Origin: Streptococcus mitis SK597
GTDB lineage: Bacteria > Bacillota > Bacilli > Lactobacillales > Streptococcaceae
Reading direction: 5' to 3'
Length of the DNA: 60,390 nt
NCBI RefSeq assembly: GCF_000148545.1
Contig: NZ_AEDV01000039.1
Coordinates: 1 to 60,390, forward strand
Each line of letters starts with the position of its first letter. Position 1 is the stretch's first letter. The notes under the pieces were generated by a model. That model had not been told where the DNA came from. It was given only the letters and a program-made list of their open reading frames with translations, and searched no databases. A program made the position numbers and the translations under genes. Below are positions 6,990 to 16,668 of the stretch, in pieces.

Positions 6990-9281
6990 ATGAACGCATT
7001 ATTAAATGGAATGAATGACCGTCAGGCTGAGGCGGTGCAAACGACAGAAGGTCCCTTGTTGATCATGGCAGGGGCTGGTTCTGGAAAGACCCGTGTTTTG
7101 ACCCACCGTATCGCTTATTTGATTGATGAAAAGCTGGTCAATCCTTGGAATATCTTGGCCATTACCTTTACCAACAAGGCTGCGCGTGAGATGAAGGAGC
7201 GTGCTTATAGCCTCAATCCAGCTACTCAGGACTGTCTGATTGCGACCTTCCACTCCATGTGTGTTCGTATTTTGCGTCGGGATGCGGATCATATTGGCTA
7301 CAACCGTAATTTTACTATTGTCGATCCTGGTGAACAACGAACTCTCATGAAACGCATTCTCAAACAGTTGAACTTGGATCCTAAAAAATGGAATGAACGA
7401 ACTATTTTGGGGACCATTTCCAATGCCAAGAATGATTTGATTGATGATGTGGCTTATGCTGCCCAAGCTGGTGATATGTATACGCAAATCGTGGCCCAGT
7501 GTTATACAGCGTATCAGAAGGAGCTGCGTCAGTCGGAGTCGGTTGACTTTGATGATTTGATTATGCTGACCTTGCGTCTCTTTGATCAAAATCCTGATGT
7601 CTTGACCTACTACCAGCAGAAATTTCAGTACATCCATGTTGATGAGTACCAAGATACCAACCATGCCCAGTATCAACTGGTCAAACTCTTGGCTTCCCGT
7701 TTTAAAAATATCTGTGTGGTTGGGGATGCGGACCAGTCTATCTACGGCTGGCGTGGTGCTGATATGCAGAATATCTTGGACTTTGAAAAGGATTATCCCC
7801 AAGCCAAGGTTGTTTTGTTGGAGGAGAATTATCGATCAACCAAAACCATTCTCCAAGCGGCCAACGAGGTTATTAAAAACAATAAAAACCGCCGTCCTAA
7901 GAATCTCTGGACTCAAAACGCTGATGGGGAGCAAATCGTTTACTATCGTGCCGATGACGAGCTGGATGAGGCTGTATTTGTAGCCAGAACTATCGATGAA
8001 CTTGGTCGGAGTCAAAACTTCCTTCACAAGGATTTTGCAGTTCTCTATCGTACAAATGCCCAGTCTCGTACTATTGAGGAAGCTCTGCTCAAATCTAACA
8101 TCCCTTATACCATGGTTGGAGGAACCAAGTTCTACAGCCGTAAGGAAATCCGAGATATTATCGCTTATCTCAACCTCATTGCTAATTTGAGTGACAATAT
8201 CAGTTTTGAACGTATTATCAACGAACCTAAACGTGGAATTGGTCCAGGTACAGTTGAGAAAATCCGTGATTTTGCCAATACTCAAGAGATGTCTATGTTA
8301 GATGCTTCAGCAAACATCATGTTGTCTGGCATCAAAGGAAAAGCAGCCCAGTCTATTTGGGATTTTGCCAATATGATTCTGGATCTGCGTGAACAACTGG
8401 ACCACTTAAGCATTACTGAGTTGGTTGAGTCGGTACTAGAAAAAACAGGTTATGTTGATATTCTCAATGCTCAAGCGACCTTAGAAAGCAAGGCTCGGGT
8501 TGAAAATATCGAAGAGTTCCTTTCTGTGACGAAAAACTTTGATGATACCTCTGATGTGGCAGAAGAAGAAACTGGTCTGGACAAATTGAGTCGTTTTTTA
8601 AATGACTTGGCCTTGATTGCAGACACAGATTCAGGTAGTCAGGAGACATCAGAAGTGACCTTGATGACCCTGCATGCTGCCAAAGGTCTCGAGTTTCCAG
8701 TTGTCTTTTTGATTGGGATGGAAGAAAATGTCTTTCCACTTAGTCGTGCGGCTGAAGATCCAGATGAATTAGAAGAAGAGCGCCGTCTAGCCTATGTAGG
8801 TATCACGCGTGCAGAGAAAATCCTCTATCTGACAAATGCCAACTCACGCCTGCTTTTTGGTCGTACCAACTATAACCGTCCGACTCGTTTTATTAACGAA
8901 ATCAGTTCAGACTTGCTTGAGTATCAAGGATTGGCCCGTCCAGCCAATACAAGCTTTAAGGCATCTTATAGCAGTGGTGGGGTTGCCTTGGGTCAAGGTA
9001 TGAGTCTTGCCCAGGCTCTTCAAGACCGTAAACGCAGTGTGGCTCCAAAAACTATCCAGTCAAGCGGTCTCCCATTTGGTCAATTTACAGCTGGAGCAAA
9101 ATCAGCGTCTAGTGAAGCAAATTGGTCCATTGGTGACATTGCTCTCCACAAGAAATGGGGAGAGGGAACTGTTCTGGAAGTTTCAGGTAGTGGTGCTACG
9201 CAGGAGTTGAAAATCAATTTCCCAGAGGTTGGCCTGAAAAAACTTTTAGCTAGTGTAGCCCCAATTGAGAAAAAAATCTAA
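6990..9281 (+). CDS. pcrA: ATP-dependent DNA helicase PcrA (UvrD family)
   Basis: 763 residues, full length for an SF1A 3'-5' helicase used in nucleotide excision repair, replication-conflict resolution and RecA removal. Motifs in order: Q motif (LNDRQAEAV-like), Walker A GAGSGKT (28-34), [10 protein letters not shown], Walker [23 protein letters not shown], the helicase V block [10 protein letters not shown], and [12 protein letters not shown]. The C-terminal 60 residues ([20 protein letters not shown]) are the Tudor-like PcrA tail that contacts RNA polymerase. radC follows 42 bases later. Confidence 0.97.
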   Translation: MNALLNGMNDRQAEAVQTTEGPLLIMAGAGSGKTRVLTHRIAYLIDEKLVNPWNILAITFTNKAAREMKERAYSLNPATQDCLIATFHSMCVRILRRDADHIGYNRNFTIVDPGEQRTLMKRILKQLNLDPKKWNERTILGTISNAKNDLIDDVAYAAQAGDMYTQIVAQCYTAYQKELRQSESVDFDDLIMLTLRLFDQNPDVLTYYQQKFQYIHVDEYQDTNHAQYQLVKLLASRFKNICVVGDADQSIYGWRGADMQNILDFEKDYPQAKVVLLEENYRSTKTILQAANEVIKNNKNRRPKNLWTQNADGEQIVYYRADDELDEAVFVARTIDELGRSQNFLHKDFAVLYRTNAQSRTIEEALLKSNIPYTMVGGTKFYSRKEIRDIIAYLNLIANLSDNISFERIINEPKRGIGPGTVEKIRDFANTQEMSMLDASANIMLSGIKGKAAQSIWDFANMILDLREQLDHLSITELVESVLEKTGYVDILNAQATLESKARVENIEEFLSVTKNFDDTSDVAEEETGLDKLSRFLNDLALIADTDSGSQETSEVTLMTLHAAKGLEFPVVFLIGMEENVFPLSRAAEDPDELEEERRLAYVGITRAEKILYLTNANSRLLFGRTNYNRPTRFINEISSDLLEYQGLARPANTSFKASYSSGGVALGQGMSLAQALQDRKRSVAPKTIQSSGLPFGQFTAGAKSASSEANWSIGDIALHKKWGEGTVLEVSGSGATQELKINFPEVGLKKLLASVAPIEKKI

Positions 9282-9323
9282 CTTTTCATCCTTCTCACGA
9301 ATAATAAAGTGAGGAGGATTTTT

Positions 9324-10004
9324 ATGTACAGTATTTCATTCCAAGAAGATTCACTATTGCCAAGAGAAAGACTTGCCCAAGAAGGAGTGGAAGCACTCAG
9401 TAACCAAGAGTTGCTAGCTATTTTACTCAGGACTGGAACACGTCAGGCCAGTGTTTTTGAAATTGCCCAGAAAGTCTTGAATAATCTTTCAAGCCTAACG
9501 GATTTAAAAAAAATGACCCTGCAGGAATTGCAGAGTCTGTCTGGTATCGGGCGAGTTAAGGCCATAGAATTACAAGCTATGATTGAACTGGGCCATCGTA
9601 TTCACAAGCACGAAACCCTTGAGATGGAAAGTATTCTCAGCAGTCAAAAGTTGGCCAAGAAGATGCAACAGGAATTGGGGGACAAAAAACAAGAGCACCT
9701 GGTGGCGCTCTATCTCAATACTCAAAATCAAATCATTCATCAACAGACCATTTTTATCGGTTCTGCAACTCGTAGTATCGCTGAGCCGCGAGAGATTCTT
9801 CACTATGCTATCAAGCATATGGCGACTTCTCTCATATTGGTTCACAATCATCCTTCGGGAGCGGTAGCCCCTAGCCGAAATGATGATCATGTCACTAAAC
9901 TTGTTAAAGAAGCCTGCGACCTGATGGGAATTGTCCTCTTGGACCATTTGATTGTCTCTCACTCCAGTTATTTTAGCTATCGTGAAAAGACAGATTTAAT
10001 CTAA
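9324..10004 (+). CDS. radC: RadC family JAB1/MPN-domain protein
   Basis: 226 residues from ATG 9324, chosen for the perfect SD AGGAGG eight bases upstream. The N-terminal third has a UPF0758 helix bundle with a helix-hairpin-helix ([12 protein letters not shown]). The C-terminal half is a JAMM metalloprotease-like fold with a complete metal motif: E in [13 protein letters not shown], and D nine residues later in SRNDD. The cellular role is unsettled; the old repair assignment is doubtful. Its TAA overlaps the TAG of the convergent gene within the four bases CTAA. Confidence 0.93.
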   Translation: MYSISFQEDSLLPRERLAQEGVEALSNQELLAILLRTGTRQASVFEIAQKVLNNLSSLTDLKKMTLQELQSLSGIGRVKAIELQAMIELGHRIHKHETLEMESILSSQKLAKKMQQELGDKKQEHLVALYLNTQNQIIHQQTIFIGSATRSIAEPREILHYAIKHMATSLILVHNHPSGAVAPSRNDDHVTKLVKEACDLMGIVLLDHLIVSHSSYFSYREKTDLI

Positions 10005-10690
10005 AGTTCATTAACGATATAGTCAAAGAGGTTTTTATCTTTGGGACGATTTTCAAAAAGAAACTCTGGATGCCATTGGACACCGAGAAAGGCAACATCA
10101 TCCGTACTCATGACAGCCTCAATGATACCATCTTTAGGATCATGAGCTGCAATCTTTAAGTTAGGTGCTAAATCCTTGATACTCTGGTGATGGAAGGAGT
10201 TGATATGGGAGATTTCTCCATAGATTTCTCGGAGAACAGTATCTGGTTCTGTCACCAAGCGTTGGGTTGTGTACTCAGCCGAACAATTCTGCCAATGGTC
10301 TTCTATATCTTGGTACAAAGTTCCACCCATGGCAACGTTAAAGAGTTGTGTTCCACGGCAGACAGAAAAAATTGGCTTTTTCTGTTTAATAGCTTCCTTG
10401 ATGAGGGCCAGTTCAAAGATATCCCTTTGAAGGTGGTAGTCATCGCTATCAATGGTTTTTGGTTCACCATAGAATTTTGGATCAACATTTTGCCCACCTG
10501 TCAAGATGAGCTTGTCAATCATACTGATATAGTGGCAGGCCATTTCTTGATCACCAATCGGTAGGATGATGGGAATCCCTCCAGCGTCTTTAACGCCTTC
10601 AACAAAGCCTTTTGCTGCGTAGCTCATCATGATGTCATCATCTGGATGAGTTTTTTCGTTTCCTGTAATCCCTATAACTGGTTTTTTCAT
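10001..10690 (-). CDS. class I glutamine amidotransferase-like hydrolase (peptidase C26, PuuD-like)
   Basis: 229 residues. The catalytic triad is visible: Cys in [21 protein letters not shown]-type nucleophile elbow, then His and Glu in GVQWHPEF. The family includes gamma-glutamyl-gamma-aminobutyrate hydrolases and related gamma-glutamyl hydrolases. The true substrate cannot be read from sequence, and no polyamine pathway genes are nearby. It is the last gene of the leftward block that includes rex, 17 bases behind rex. The start ATG 10690 has only a weak SD (GAAAGCGAAA), so it may depend on rex translation. Confidence 0.88.
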   Translation of the reverse strand: MKKPVIGITGNEKTHPDDDIMMSYAAKGFVEGVKDAGGIPIILPIGDQEMACHYISMIDKLILTGGQNVDPKFYGEPKTIDSDDYHLQRDIFELALIKEAIKQKKPIFSVCRGTQLFNVAMGGTLYQDIEDHWQNCSAEYTTQRLVTEPDTVLREIYGEISHINSFHHQSIKDLAPNLKIAAHDPKDGIIEAVMSTDDVAFLGVQWHPEFLFENRPKDKNLFDYIVNEL

Positions 10691-10707
10691 AAAATGATTT
10701 TCGCTTT

Positions 10708-11349
10708 CTAATCCTCTTTTCGCATGAAATAGAGGAGGGTTTGGAGTTCACTTGTCAAATCAACATACTGAACGACCACGTCTTTTGGTAAATGAAGATG
10801 AACTGGTGAAAAACTGAGAATTCCTTTCACACCAGCATCTACCAAGAGATTAGCAACCTCTTGTGATTTGACGCTAGGAACGGTCAGGATAGCAGTTTTG
10901 ACATCAGCATCCTTGATTTTATCCTTGATTTGAGAAATCCCGTAAATGGGAATCCCGTCAGGAGTTTGGCTACCGACTTCAGGATGGTCATCAAGGTCAA
11001 AGGCCATGATAATCTTCATCTTGTTACGCTCATGAAAGCGGTAGTGGAGAAGGGCATGGCCCATATTCCCAATTCCAACCAACATGACATTGGTAATAGA
11101 GTTATCATTGAGCAAATCGGCAAAAAATGTCATCAGTTTTTTGACATCATAGCCAAAACCACGACGACCAAGTTCACCAAAATAGGAAAAATCACGACGT
11201 ACGGTCGCTGAATCAATACCGATAGCCTCTGCAATTTGTTTAGAGTTGGCACGTTCAATCTTTTCTGCATGAAATCTCTTAAAAATTCGATAGTAGAGAG
11301 AGAGTCTTTTCGCTGTAGCTTTTGGAATAGCAGACTGTTTATCTTTCAC
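10708..11349 (-). CDS. rex: redox-sensing transcriptional repressor Rex
   Basis: 213 residues. An N-terminal winged helix (about 15-80: [16 protein letters not shown], then [17 protein letters not shown]) is followed by an NAD(H)-binding Rossmann fold with GIGNMG. Rex leaves its operators when the NADH/NAD+ ratio rises and controls fermentation genes. A Rex-like operator lies in its own promoter (11389-11406). It is followed closely by the C26 hydrolase gene. The upstream DUF4649/DUF1831/cysteine desulfurase genes are on the same strand but separated by this promoter. Confidence 0.96.
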   Translation of the reverse strand: MKDKQSAIPKATAKRLSLYYRIFKRFHAEKIERANSKQIAEAIGIDSATVRRDFSYFGELGRRGFGYDVKKLMTFFADLLNDNSITNVMLVGIGNMGHALLHYRFHERNKMKIIMAFDLDDHPEVGSQTPDGIPIYGISQIKDKIKDADVKTAILTVPSVKSQEVANLLVDAGVKGILSFSPVHLHLPKDVVVQYVDLTSELQTLLYFMRKED

Positions 11350-11388
11350 AAAATCACAACCTTTCTATTCTTCTATTTTATAGAAACA

Positions 11389-11406
11389 TTGTGAAAAAAT
11401 CAACAA
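11389..11406 (-). promoter_or_regulatory. rex promoter with Rex operator
   Basis: TTGTGAAAAAATCAACAA resembles the Rex consensus TTGTGAnnnnnnTCACAA with one shifted half-site. On the minus strand the site lies between a -35 (TTGTTG) and a -10 (TATAAA), 18 bases apart. This is the classic layout for autorepression. Confidence 0.5.
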
Positions 11407-11431
11407 AAACAAGAAAAAACTAAGAAAAATC

Positions 11432-11647
11432 TTAGTTTTGATGTAAAAAATCTGCATGTGATAGAAAACGGTAGAGGTCTCCGACCAGGCCCTGATAAAC
11501 TTTCTGGTCCTTAAAAGTCAGAGAAGTCACATAAAGTGTATCTGGTAGGGTCACACATCCTGACAAAGCCAGCATGAGAGCCTCATAATCTTCATACTTG
11601 AGTGTACGCTCTACATGATAGCTATCCTTATAGGTCAGTTCAAACAT
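11432..11647 (-). CDS. DUF4649 family small protein
   Basis: 71 residues from ATG 11647, seven bases after the previous stop. It is a compact alpha/beta-looking protein (FELTYKDSYHVERTLKYEDYEALMLALSGCVTLPD) with no signal peptide or membrane segment. It resembles DUF4649, known from streptococci with no assigned function. The tight linkage behind a DUF1831 gene and a cysteine desulfurase suggests an auxiliary role near sulfur or Fe-S metabolism. That is inference from context only. Confidence 0.7.
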   Translation of the reverse strand: MFELTYKDSYHVERTLKYEDYEALMLALSGCVTLPDTLYVTSLTFKDQKVYQGLVGDLYRFLSHADFLHQN

Positions 11648-11654
11648 ATGGGAC

Positions 11655-12002
11655 CTATCTTTCCGATTTTGTAAAGACACCACGTTCTACCAAGCTATCC
11701 ATGAGGAAGTAGAATTTTTCCTGATGAATGTGGAGGTCTTCTGATTTGAAAATATCAACTAGACGTAGCCCAAACTTGTCAGTGATATTGATTTTAGCAC
11801 CTGTAAGTTCCTTGTTAATGATGATTTTGAGTTGGAATCCCTCACCGCTGTTCGGAACTTTTTCCAAAAGGCGAGTCAATTCATAGTTGCCAACTTTTGT
11901 CTCAAAAAATGTGTTGTCCTTGAGGGTGAATTTCTTAACAGAAGGACTAAGAGCGTAGTCGTAACGACAATTTTTTAACTGAATGGTTTTTTCAAATGCC
12001 AT
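11655..12002 (-). CDS. DUF1831 family protein
   Basis: 115 residues, soluble. It begins MAFEKTIQLKNCRYDYALSPSVKKFTLKDN and has an alternating hydrophobic pattern suggesting a beta-rich fold. It starts four bases after the cysteine desulfurase stop. DUF1831 proteins commonly sit beside nifS-like genes in lactic acid bacteria, so a helper role in sulfur delivery is plausible but unproven. The SD overlaps the end of the upstream gene (GGAGGTTAGCC before the ATG). Confidence 0.75.
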   Translation of the reverse strand: MAFEKTIQLKNCRYDYALSPSVKKFTLKDNTFFETKVGNYELTRLLEKVPNSGEGFQLKIIINKELTGAKINITDKFGLRLVDIFKSEDLHIHQEKFYFLMDSLVERGVFTKSER

Positions 12003-12006
12003 ATGG

Positions 12007-13122
12007 CTAACCTCCGATAATTTCTTTTAAGGTTTTTGCGAGGGTTTGTAGGTCTTCAATGGTATTTTGTGGCGACAAACTGATGCGAACGGATTCTTTC
12101 AAGCGTTCTGAATTTGCCCCGTACATGGCTTCAAGAACATGGCTGGATTGGACAATACCTGCCGTACAGGCTGAACCAGTAGAGATAGAAATTCCAGCTA
12201 AATCTAGACGAAGGAGTAAGAGGTCATTTTTCTGGCCAGGAAATCCAATATTGAGAACATAAGGGAGATGGTGTTCGCCTCTATTCAAGTAATACTGAAT
12301 TCCCTCTAGCTCTGTCAGAAAGGCAGTTTCTAGATTTTGTACATGTTGAAAATGTTCTTCTTGCTGTTCTAGGTCTTTTTTTAGGGCTGCAACCATGCCT
12401 ACGATGGCAGCTAAATTTTCAGTTCCTGCTCGTTTTTTCTGTTCTTGCTCTCCGCCATGAAGATAGGAATCAAAGTCCATGCTAGATGCGTAGAGAAAGC
12501 CGATTCCCTTAGGACCATGGAATTTATGGGCCGAAGCAGTGAGAAAATCAATGCCCAATTCTTCTGGCTGTATAGGGATTTTACCAATAGCCTGAACTGC
12601 ATCGACATGATAGGCAGCTGGGTGTTGCTTGAGTATTTGGCCAATTTCAGCAATGGGCAGTAGGTTTCCTGTCTCATTATTAGCAAACATGGTAGAAACC
12701 AAAATCGTATCATCACGTAAGGATTCTTGGATTTGCTGGGTCGTGATCTCTTGATTTTCTGGTTGGATAATGGTTACTTCAAAACCAAAGTGTTGAACCA
12801 AGTAATCAATGGTTTCAAGGACAGCATGGTGTTCAATGGCAGTTGTGATGATATGTTTTCCTTGTTCTTGGTGACGAAGGCAGTAGCCAATGATGGCAGT
12901 ATTATTGCCTTCAGTCCCACCAGAAGTGAAAAAGATATGTTGAGGTTTTGTCCCCAGTAACTGGGCTAGTTCCTGACGGGCTTCTCTCAAGAGTTTGCCA
13001 GCTTGACGACCATGACCATGGATACTAGATGGATTGCCATGGGTTTCTTGCATAACCTTGGTCATAGCTGAAATAGCAACTGCTGACATAGGAGTCGTCG
13101 CAGCATTGTCCAAATAAATCAA
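12007..13122 (-). CDS. cysteine desulfurase (NifS/IscS class, PLP-dependent)
   Basis: 371 residues, close to the family norm. It strips sulfur from cysteine as an enzyme persulfide. Features are the N-terminal YLDNAATTPMS, the PLP-contacting block FTSGGTEGNN, HHAVLE, the Schiff-base lysine in TASAHKFHGPKGIGFLY, and the active-site cysteine in STGSACTAG, a class I (IscS-like) loop. It heads the run with the DUF1831 and DUF4649 genes, and prs ends 9 bases upstream. A role in tRNA thiolation is as likely as one in Fe-S clusters. Confidence 0.94.
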   Translation of the reverse strand: MIYLDNAATTPMSAVAISAMTKVMQETHGNPSSIHGHGRQAGKLLREARQELAQLLGTKPQHIFFTSGGTEGNNTAIIGYCLRHQEQGKHIITTAIEHHAVLETIDYLVQHFGFEVTIIQPENQEITTQQIQESLRDDTILVSTMFANNETGNLLPIAEIGQILKQHPAAYHVDAVQAIGKIPIQPEELGIDFLTASAHKFHGPKGIGFLYASSMDFDSYLHGGEQEQKKRAGTENLAAIVGMVAALKKDLEQQEEHFQHVQNLETAFLTELEGIQYYLNRGEHHLPYVLNIGFPGQKNDLLLLRLDLAGISISTGSACTAGIVQSSHVLEAMYGANSERLKESVRISLSPQNTIEDLQTLAKTLKEIIGG

Positions 13123-13131
13123 AGAATCACC

Positions 13132-14091
13132 TTATTTCTTTTTGTTGTAGGCAAAGAGTGGGCTGACTGGTTTTCTTTCGTGGATACGGACGATGGCATC
13201 ACCAATTAACTCACTAGCAGTGATGTAGCATACGTTTTTAGGAGTTTTTTCTTTTGTTGCTACTGAATCGGTCACAAGAATTTCTTTAATCTTAGTATTG
13301 TCAAGAAGTTCAGCAGCACCTTCAACGAAGAGACCGTGGCTAGAAACAGCATAAATTTCTGTAGCTCCTTCACGTTCAACGATTTTAGCAGCTTCAGAGA
13401 AGGTACGCCCTGTATTTAAAATATCGTCAATCAAGATAGCTTTTTTATCTTCAACATCACCGATAATATAACCTTCGTTACGAGTTGCATCGTCTTGAGG
13501 GTAGTCGATAATGGCGATAGGAGCATCAAGATACTCAGCCAAGCTACGAGCACGTTTGACACCTGAATTTTTAGGGCTAACGACAACAACATCTGAACCA
13601 AGTAGGCCCTTATCGCAGTAATGTTTTGCAAATAGGGGAACTGTGTAGAGGTTATCGACAGGAATATCAAAGAAACCTTGCACCTGAACAGCATGTAAAT
13701 CAAGCGTAAGGACACGGTCAACTCCAGCCTTAACCAGCATATTAGCAACTAGTTTAGCTGTAAGTGGCTCACGAGGTGAAGCAATGCGGTCTTGACGTGC
13801 ATAGCCAAAATATGGAAGGACAACGTTGATACTGTGGGCACTTGCACGCACACAAGCGTCGACCATGATCAACAATTCCATTAGGTGGTTGTTAACAGGG
13901 AAACTTGTTGATTGGATGATGTAAACATCATAACCACGGACACTTTCTTCGATATTCACTTGGATTTCTCCGTCTGAAAATTGACGTGACGATAGTTTTC
14001 CAAGTGGGACACCAACAGCTTGAGCAATTTTCTGTGCAATCTCTTGGTTAGAGTTGAGTGCGAAAAGTTTCATGTTTTTTCTATCTGACAT
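13132..14091 (-). CDS. prs: ribose-phosphate pyrophosphokinase
   Basis: 319 residues, a standard class I PRPP synthetase that makes PRPP from ribose 5-phosphate and ATP for nucleotide, His/Trp and NAD synthesis. Visible are the N-terminal [16 protein letters not shown], the conserved [11 protein letters not shown], the catalytic flexible loop near [17 protein letters not shown], and the PRPP-binding loop [19 protein letters not shown] lies 10 bases before the ATG. The 5' leader holds a stable hairpin at 14119-14158. The paralogue expected elsewhere in streptococci is not in this window. Confidence 0.96.
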   Translation of the reverse strand: MSDRKNMKLFALNSNQEIAQKIAQAVGVPLGKLSSRQFSDGEIQVNIEESVRGYDVYIIQSTSFPVNNHLMELLIMVDACVRASAHSINVVLPYFGYARQDRIASPREPLTAKLVANMLVKAGVDRVLTLDLHAVQVQGFFDIPVDNLYTVPLFAKHYCDKGLLGSDVVVVSPKNSGVKRARSLAEYLDAPIAIIDYPQDDATRNEGYIIGDVEDKKAILIDDILNTGRTFSEAAKIVEREGATEIYAVSSHGLFVEGAAELLDNTKIKEILVTDSVATKEKTPKNVCYITASELIGDAIVRIHERKPVSPLFAYNKKK

Positions 14092-14118
14092 TATAGACCG
14101 TCCTCTGTAAACTTTATA

Positions 14119-14158
14119 AATCCTAGTTATATCTGTCTTACATATATGAACTAGGATT
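14119..14158 (-). promoter_or_regulatory. hairpin in the prs 5' leader
   Basis: Perfect 10-bp arms AATCCTAGTT (14119-14128) and AACTAGGATT (14149-14158), with further partial pairing in the 20-base loop. It lies between a likely extended -10 (TGGTAAAAT, near 14184) and the prs SD. There is no T-tract after it, so it is more likely an RNA-stability or translation element than a terminator. Confidence 0.45.
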
Positions 14159-14203
14159 CGTGTATTTTTATCTTTTCTATTTTACCAAAAAATGGAGATT
14201 ATT

Positions 14204-14773
14204 TCAGCTATTTTTCATACTTTTGACAAATCGAACCAATTTTGAAGGAGCTTTTTGATAAGAAATCTGATTTTTCTCTAAAAATTGTTGGAAATCCTGT
14301 TTGCCTTGCTCGTGATTTTCAACTTCAAGCTCTAATTCGTAATCTGTAATATCAAAGTACTGACTTTCATCCAGTGCCATGAGACCAATAGCTGTTTGCA
14401 TTTCATAGCGAAGTGTCGTTAGACAACCAAGGATCTGCCATTCACTTGTTTTAATACCATGTTTTGCCAATTCATCAAGAACTAGCCCTTGAGGAAGTTC
14501 TTCCTTAGCCAGATAGTTCTCAGCATCTTTTAGTTGCAATTTTTGGTTGTATTCCATGTTTCCAATACTTTGTGGGACTTTGAGTGTCAACTCAGCCCAG
14601 TCTTCAAAGGTCCGAATGCGCATAGCAACTTTCTTTTCTCGCAGTTCAAAATCAAGCGTGTCGATGTAGTAATTTTTTTGAAGAACAGGAGTGACACCTG
14701 TGAACTGGTCTTTTAGACGATCATATTCATCTTTTTTCAATAGTGTTTTCAATTCAATTTCTAAATGTTTCAT
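14204..14773 (-). CDS. CYTH domain protein (triphosphate tunnel fold)
   Basis: 189 residues. The N-terminal EIELKTLL is the ExExK signature of the CYTH/TTM superfamily. Alternating charged strands follow (MRIRTFEDWAELTLKVP; YDITDYELELEVENHEQG), supplying the acidic and basic residues of the tunnel. Bacterial members hydrolyse inorganic triphosphate or thiamine triphosphate, or related compounds; which one cannot be told here. In related genomes it is divergent from the relQ operon, an arrangement kept here but now split by an IS110 remnant. Confidence 0.88.
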   Translation of the reverse strand: MKHLEIELKTLLKKDEYDRLKDQFTGVTPVLQKNYYIDTLDFELREKKVAMRIRTFEDWAELTLKVPQSIGNMEYNQKLQLKDAENYLAKEELPQGLVLDELAKHGIKTSEWQILGCLTTLRYEMQTAIGLMALDESQYFDITDYELELEVENHEQGKQDFQQFLEKNQISYQKAPSKLVRFVKSMKNS

Positions 14774-14805
14774 TTTTATAATTCATTCCTTTCGTTTCAC
14801 TCAAG

Positions 14806-14834
14806 GCACAACACAGAATGAAAAAGTGTTGTGC
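14806..14834. repeat. perfect 9-bp inverted repeat at the left of the IS110 remnant
   Basis: GCACAACAC (14806-14814) pairs with GTGTTGTGC (14826-14834), with an A-tract and a T-rich tract around it. It could be a terminator-like structure from the flank or part of the element boundary. It sits between the CYTH start and the IS110 sequence. Confidence 0.55.
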
Positions 14835-14860
14835 TCTTTATTTTGTTTTATAATAATAGT

Positions 14861-15072
14861 GAGAAAGCCTATCACTACTACAAATCACGGGGAGGTGAAT
14901 AAGTGAGTGGTACAGCCACTACCTCGCATTTTTATAGGTGTCATTCTTTCCATCAAGCACAAGAACTGTGACTAGGAGCACGTAAACTTATAATTGAATA
15001 AGCGACTCGTTTGTGAAAGGCAAGAATAGTCAAGGGATAGGCAGACTCAAATTTGGTGAAGGGAGACCCCTC
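14861..15072 (+). ncRNA. possible bridge-RNA region of the IS110 left end
   Basis: The non-coding left end upstream of an IS110 transposase can encode a bridge RNA that pairs with target and donor DNA. Here a TATAAT at 14849 precedes structured sequence: nested stems GAGGT (14892-14896)/ACCTC (14921-14925) and AGTGG/CCACT around the loop TACAG, then CTTAT/ATAAG (near 14990). The function is inferred from family knowledge. No covariation or expression evidence is available, and the element's protein is broken. Confidence 0.35.
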
Positions 15073-15786
15073 ATGTTAAAAATTATTTATCCTAATTGTT
15101 GTGGCATCGATGTGCATAAAACCTTTGTTGTAGCGGTTATTGCCATCACCGACAAGCAAGGACTCACAAGCTACCATCGAAAACGTTTCTCAACTTTTAC
15201 AAATGGGTTAGTACAGCTACGAGACTGGCTAGAATACTATTCTTGCTTTGATGTCTGTAAAGAAGATTTAGAAACCATGATTCGGAAGCTCGGTCAAGAA
15301 TACCAAGAACAGGTCAAGCTAATCCAAACCGTGCCTGGTTTCAAAGAGGAGCTATCTGCCCTCAGAATTGTCTCTGAAATCGGAGCTGATATGACTATCT
15401 TTGGTACTGCAGGTAAACTCTGTTCTTGGGGCGGATTAGTTCCTGCCAACAATGAAAGTGCAGGAAAGAAGTTCTCTACTCGTATTTCGAAAGGCGGTCA
15501 CTATCTCAAACCTTTTCTTGTTCAAATAGCTAATGCCGTGGTTAAATCAGAGAAGCACCCTGAACTACGAAATAAATATCTCAAACTCAAGAAACGACGT
15601 GGTCATCGAAAAGCTATCATCGCTATTTGTCGCAGATTATTGGTTGCCATCTACCATGTACTTCTAAAACAGGAGAGTTATAATCCAAGATTACAAGGTC
15701 TTACAGAAATAAGAAATCCTGATAAGACAATGTCTCTTCAAGACGCTATTCGCTTCGCACAACAGCACGGATTCAACGTGCTTTAA
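15073..15786 (+). pseudogene. IS110-family transposase with internal deletion
   Basis: From ATG 15073 the frame stays open for 237 codons, but IS110 transposases are around 400. The N-terminus (MLKIIYPNCCGIDVHKTFVVA) has the first RuvC-like Asp. After FDVC (about base 15260) the frame jumps to KEDLETMIRKLGQEY, skipping the expected Glu-containing ESTG block and the Asp pair of the DEDD site. The C-terminal Tnp_20 domain is intact (TVPGF, SWGGLVPANNESAGK with the catalytic serine). The in-frame deletion of roughly 150-170 codons should make it inactive. Confidence 0.85.
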
Positions 15787-15906
15787 TTTTAAAATTTAGG
15801 TGTCAAAACCTCTTTTTAGTGTGCCTAAAATTAGGATAAATAAGCAATCAACTAATTTTTATTTTTTCAAACTTTACCTTTTCTTTATCGTTGAAAGCGG
15901 ATTTAT

Positions 15907-15915
15907 GGTATAATA
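15907..15915 (+). promoter_or_regulatory. extended -10 promoter of the relQ operon
   Basis: TGG followed by TATAAT (15910-15915). The leader to the relQ ATG is about 75 bases, with SD AGGGAG just before it. Confidence 0.65.
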
Positions 15916-15996
15916 AGCATTGTATTTATTGTATATGAATCTGGAGAAAAAATCAAAGATATTTTTGACGGATAATATGAGAACAAGGGAGAATAT

Positions 15997-16668
15997 ATGA
16001 CCTTAGAATGGGAAGAATTTCTAGATCCTTACATTCAAGCTGTTGGTGAGTTAAAGATTAAACTTCGTGGTATTCGTAAGCAATATCGTAAGCAAAATAA
16101 GCATTCTCCGATTGAGTTTGTGACCGGTCGAGTCAAGCCAATTGAGAGCATCAAAGAAAAAATGGCTCGTCGTGGCATTACTTATGCGACCTTGGAACAC
16201 GATTTGCAGGATATTGCTGGCTTACGTGTGATGGTCCAGTTTGTAGATGACGTCAAGGAAGTAGTGGAGATTTTGCACAAGCGTCAGGATATGCGAATCA
16301 TACAGGAGCGAGATTACATTACTCATAGAAAAGCATCAGGCTATCGTTCCTATCATGTGGTAGTAGAATATACGGTTGATACCATCAATGGAGCCAAGAC
16401 AATTTTGGCGGAAATTCAAATTCGTACCTTGGCCATGAATTTTTGGGCAACGATAGAACATTCTCTCAACTACAAGTACCAAGGGGATTTCCCAGATGAG
16501 ATTAAGAAGCGACTGGAAATTACAGCTAGAATCGCCCATCAGTTGGATGAAGAAATGGGTGAAATTCGTGATGATATCCAAGAAGCCCAGGCACTTTTTG
16601 ATCCCTTGAGCAGAAAATTAAATGACGGTGTAGGAAACAGTGACGATACAGATGAAGAATACAGGTAA
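15997..16668 (+). CDS. relQ: small alarmone synthetase RelQ (GTP pyrophosphokinase)
   Basis: 223 residues, single-domain (p)ppGpp synthetase. The motifs are all present: [18 protein letters not shown] (substrate-binding basic block), [48 protein letters not shown]-terminal helix mediates tetramer formation in studied homologues. It is first in the relQ-nadK-pseudouridine synthase-pta run conserved in streptococci. It overlaps nadK by 17 bases. Confidence 0.95.
   Translation: MTLEWEEFLDPYIQAVGELKIKLRGIRKQYRKQNKHSPIEFVTGRVKPIESIKEKMARRGITYATLEHDLQDIAGLRVMVQFVDDVKEVVEILHKRQDMRIIQERDYITHRKASGYRSYHVVVEYTVDTINGAKTILAEIQIRTLAMNFWATIEHSLNYKYQGDFPDEIKKRLEITARIAHQLDEEMGEIRDDIQEAQALFDPLSRKLNDGVGNSDDTDEEYR

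Larger units (their letters stand above)
14849..15835 (+). mobile_element. decayed IS110-family insertion sequence
   Basis: A block of about 1 kb between two genes that are normally neighbours. It comprises a roughly 220-base non-coding left end with a promoter-like TATAAT (14849-14854), a transposase gene with a large internal deletion, and a short right end after 15786. The exact ends were not found, since IS110 elements lack terminal inverted repeats. The coordinates are therefore approximate. Confidence 0.75.

Noticed and set aside
7002-7802. 266-codon open frame antisense to pcrA
   Set aside because: It lies wholly opposite a conserved helicase gene, and its translation shows no domain-like pattern.
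11080-11160. Possible phage-type attachment repeats around rex
   Set aside because: Only short A/T-rich words recur, and there is no integrase or boundary.
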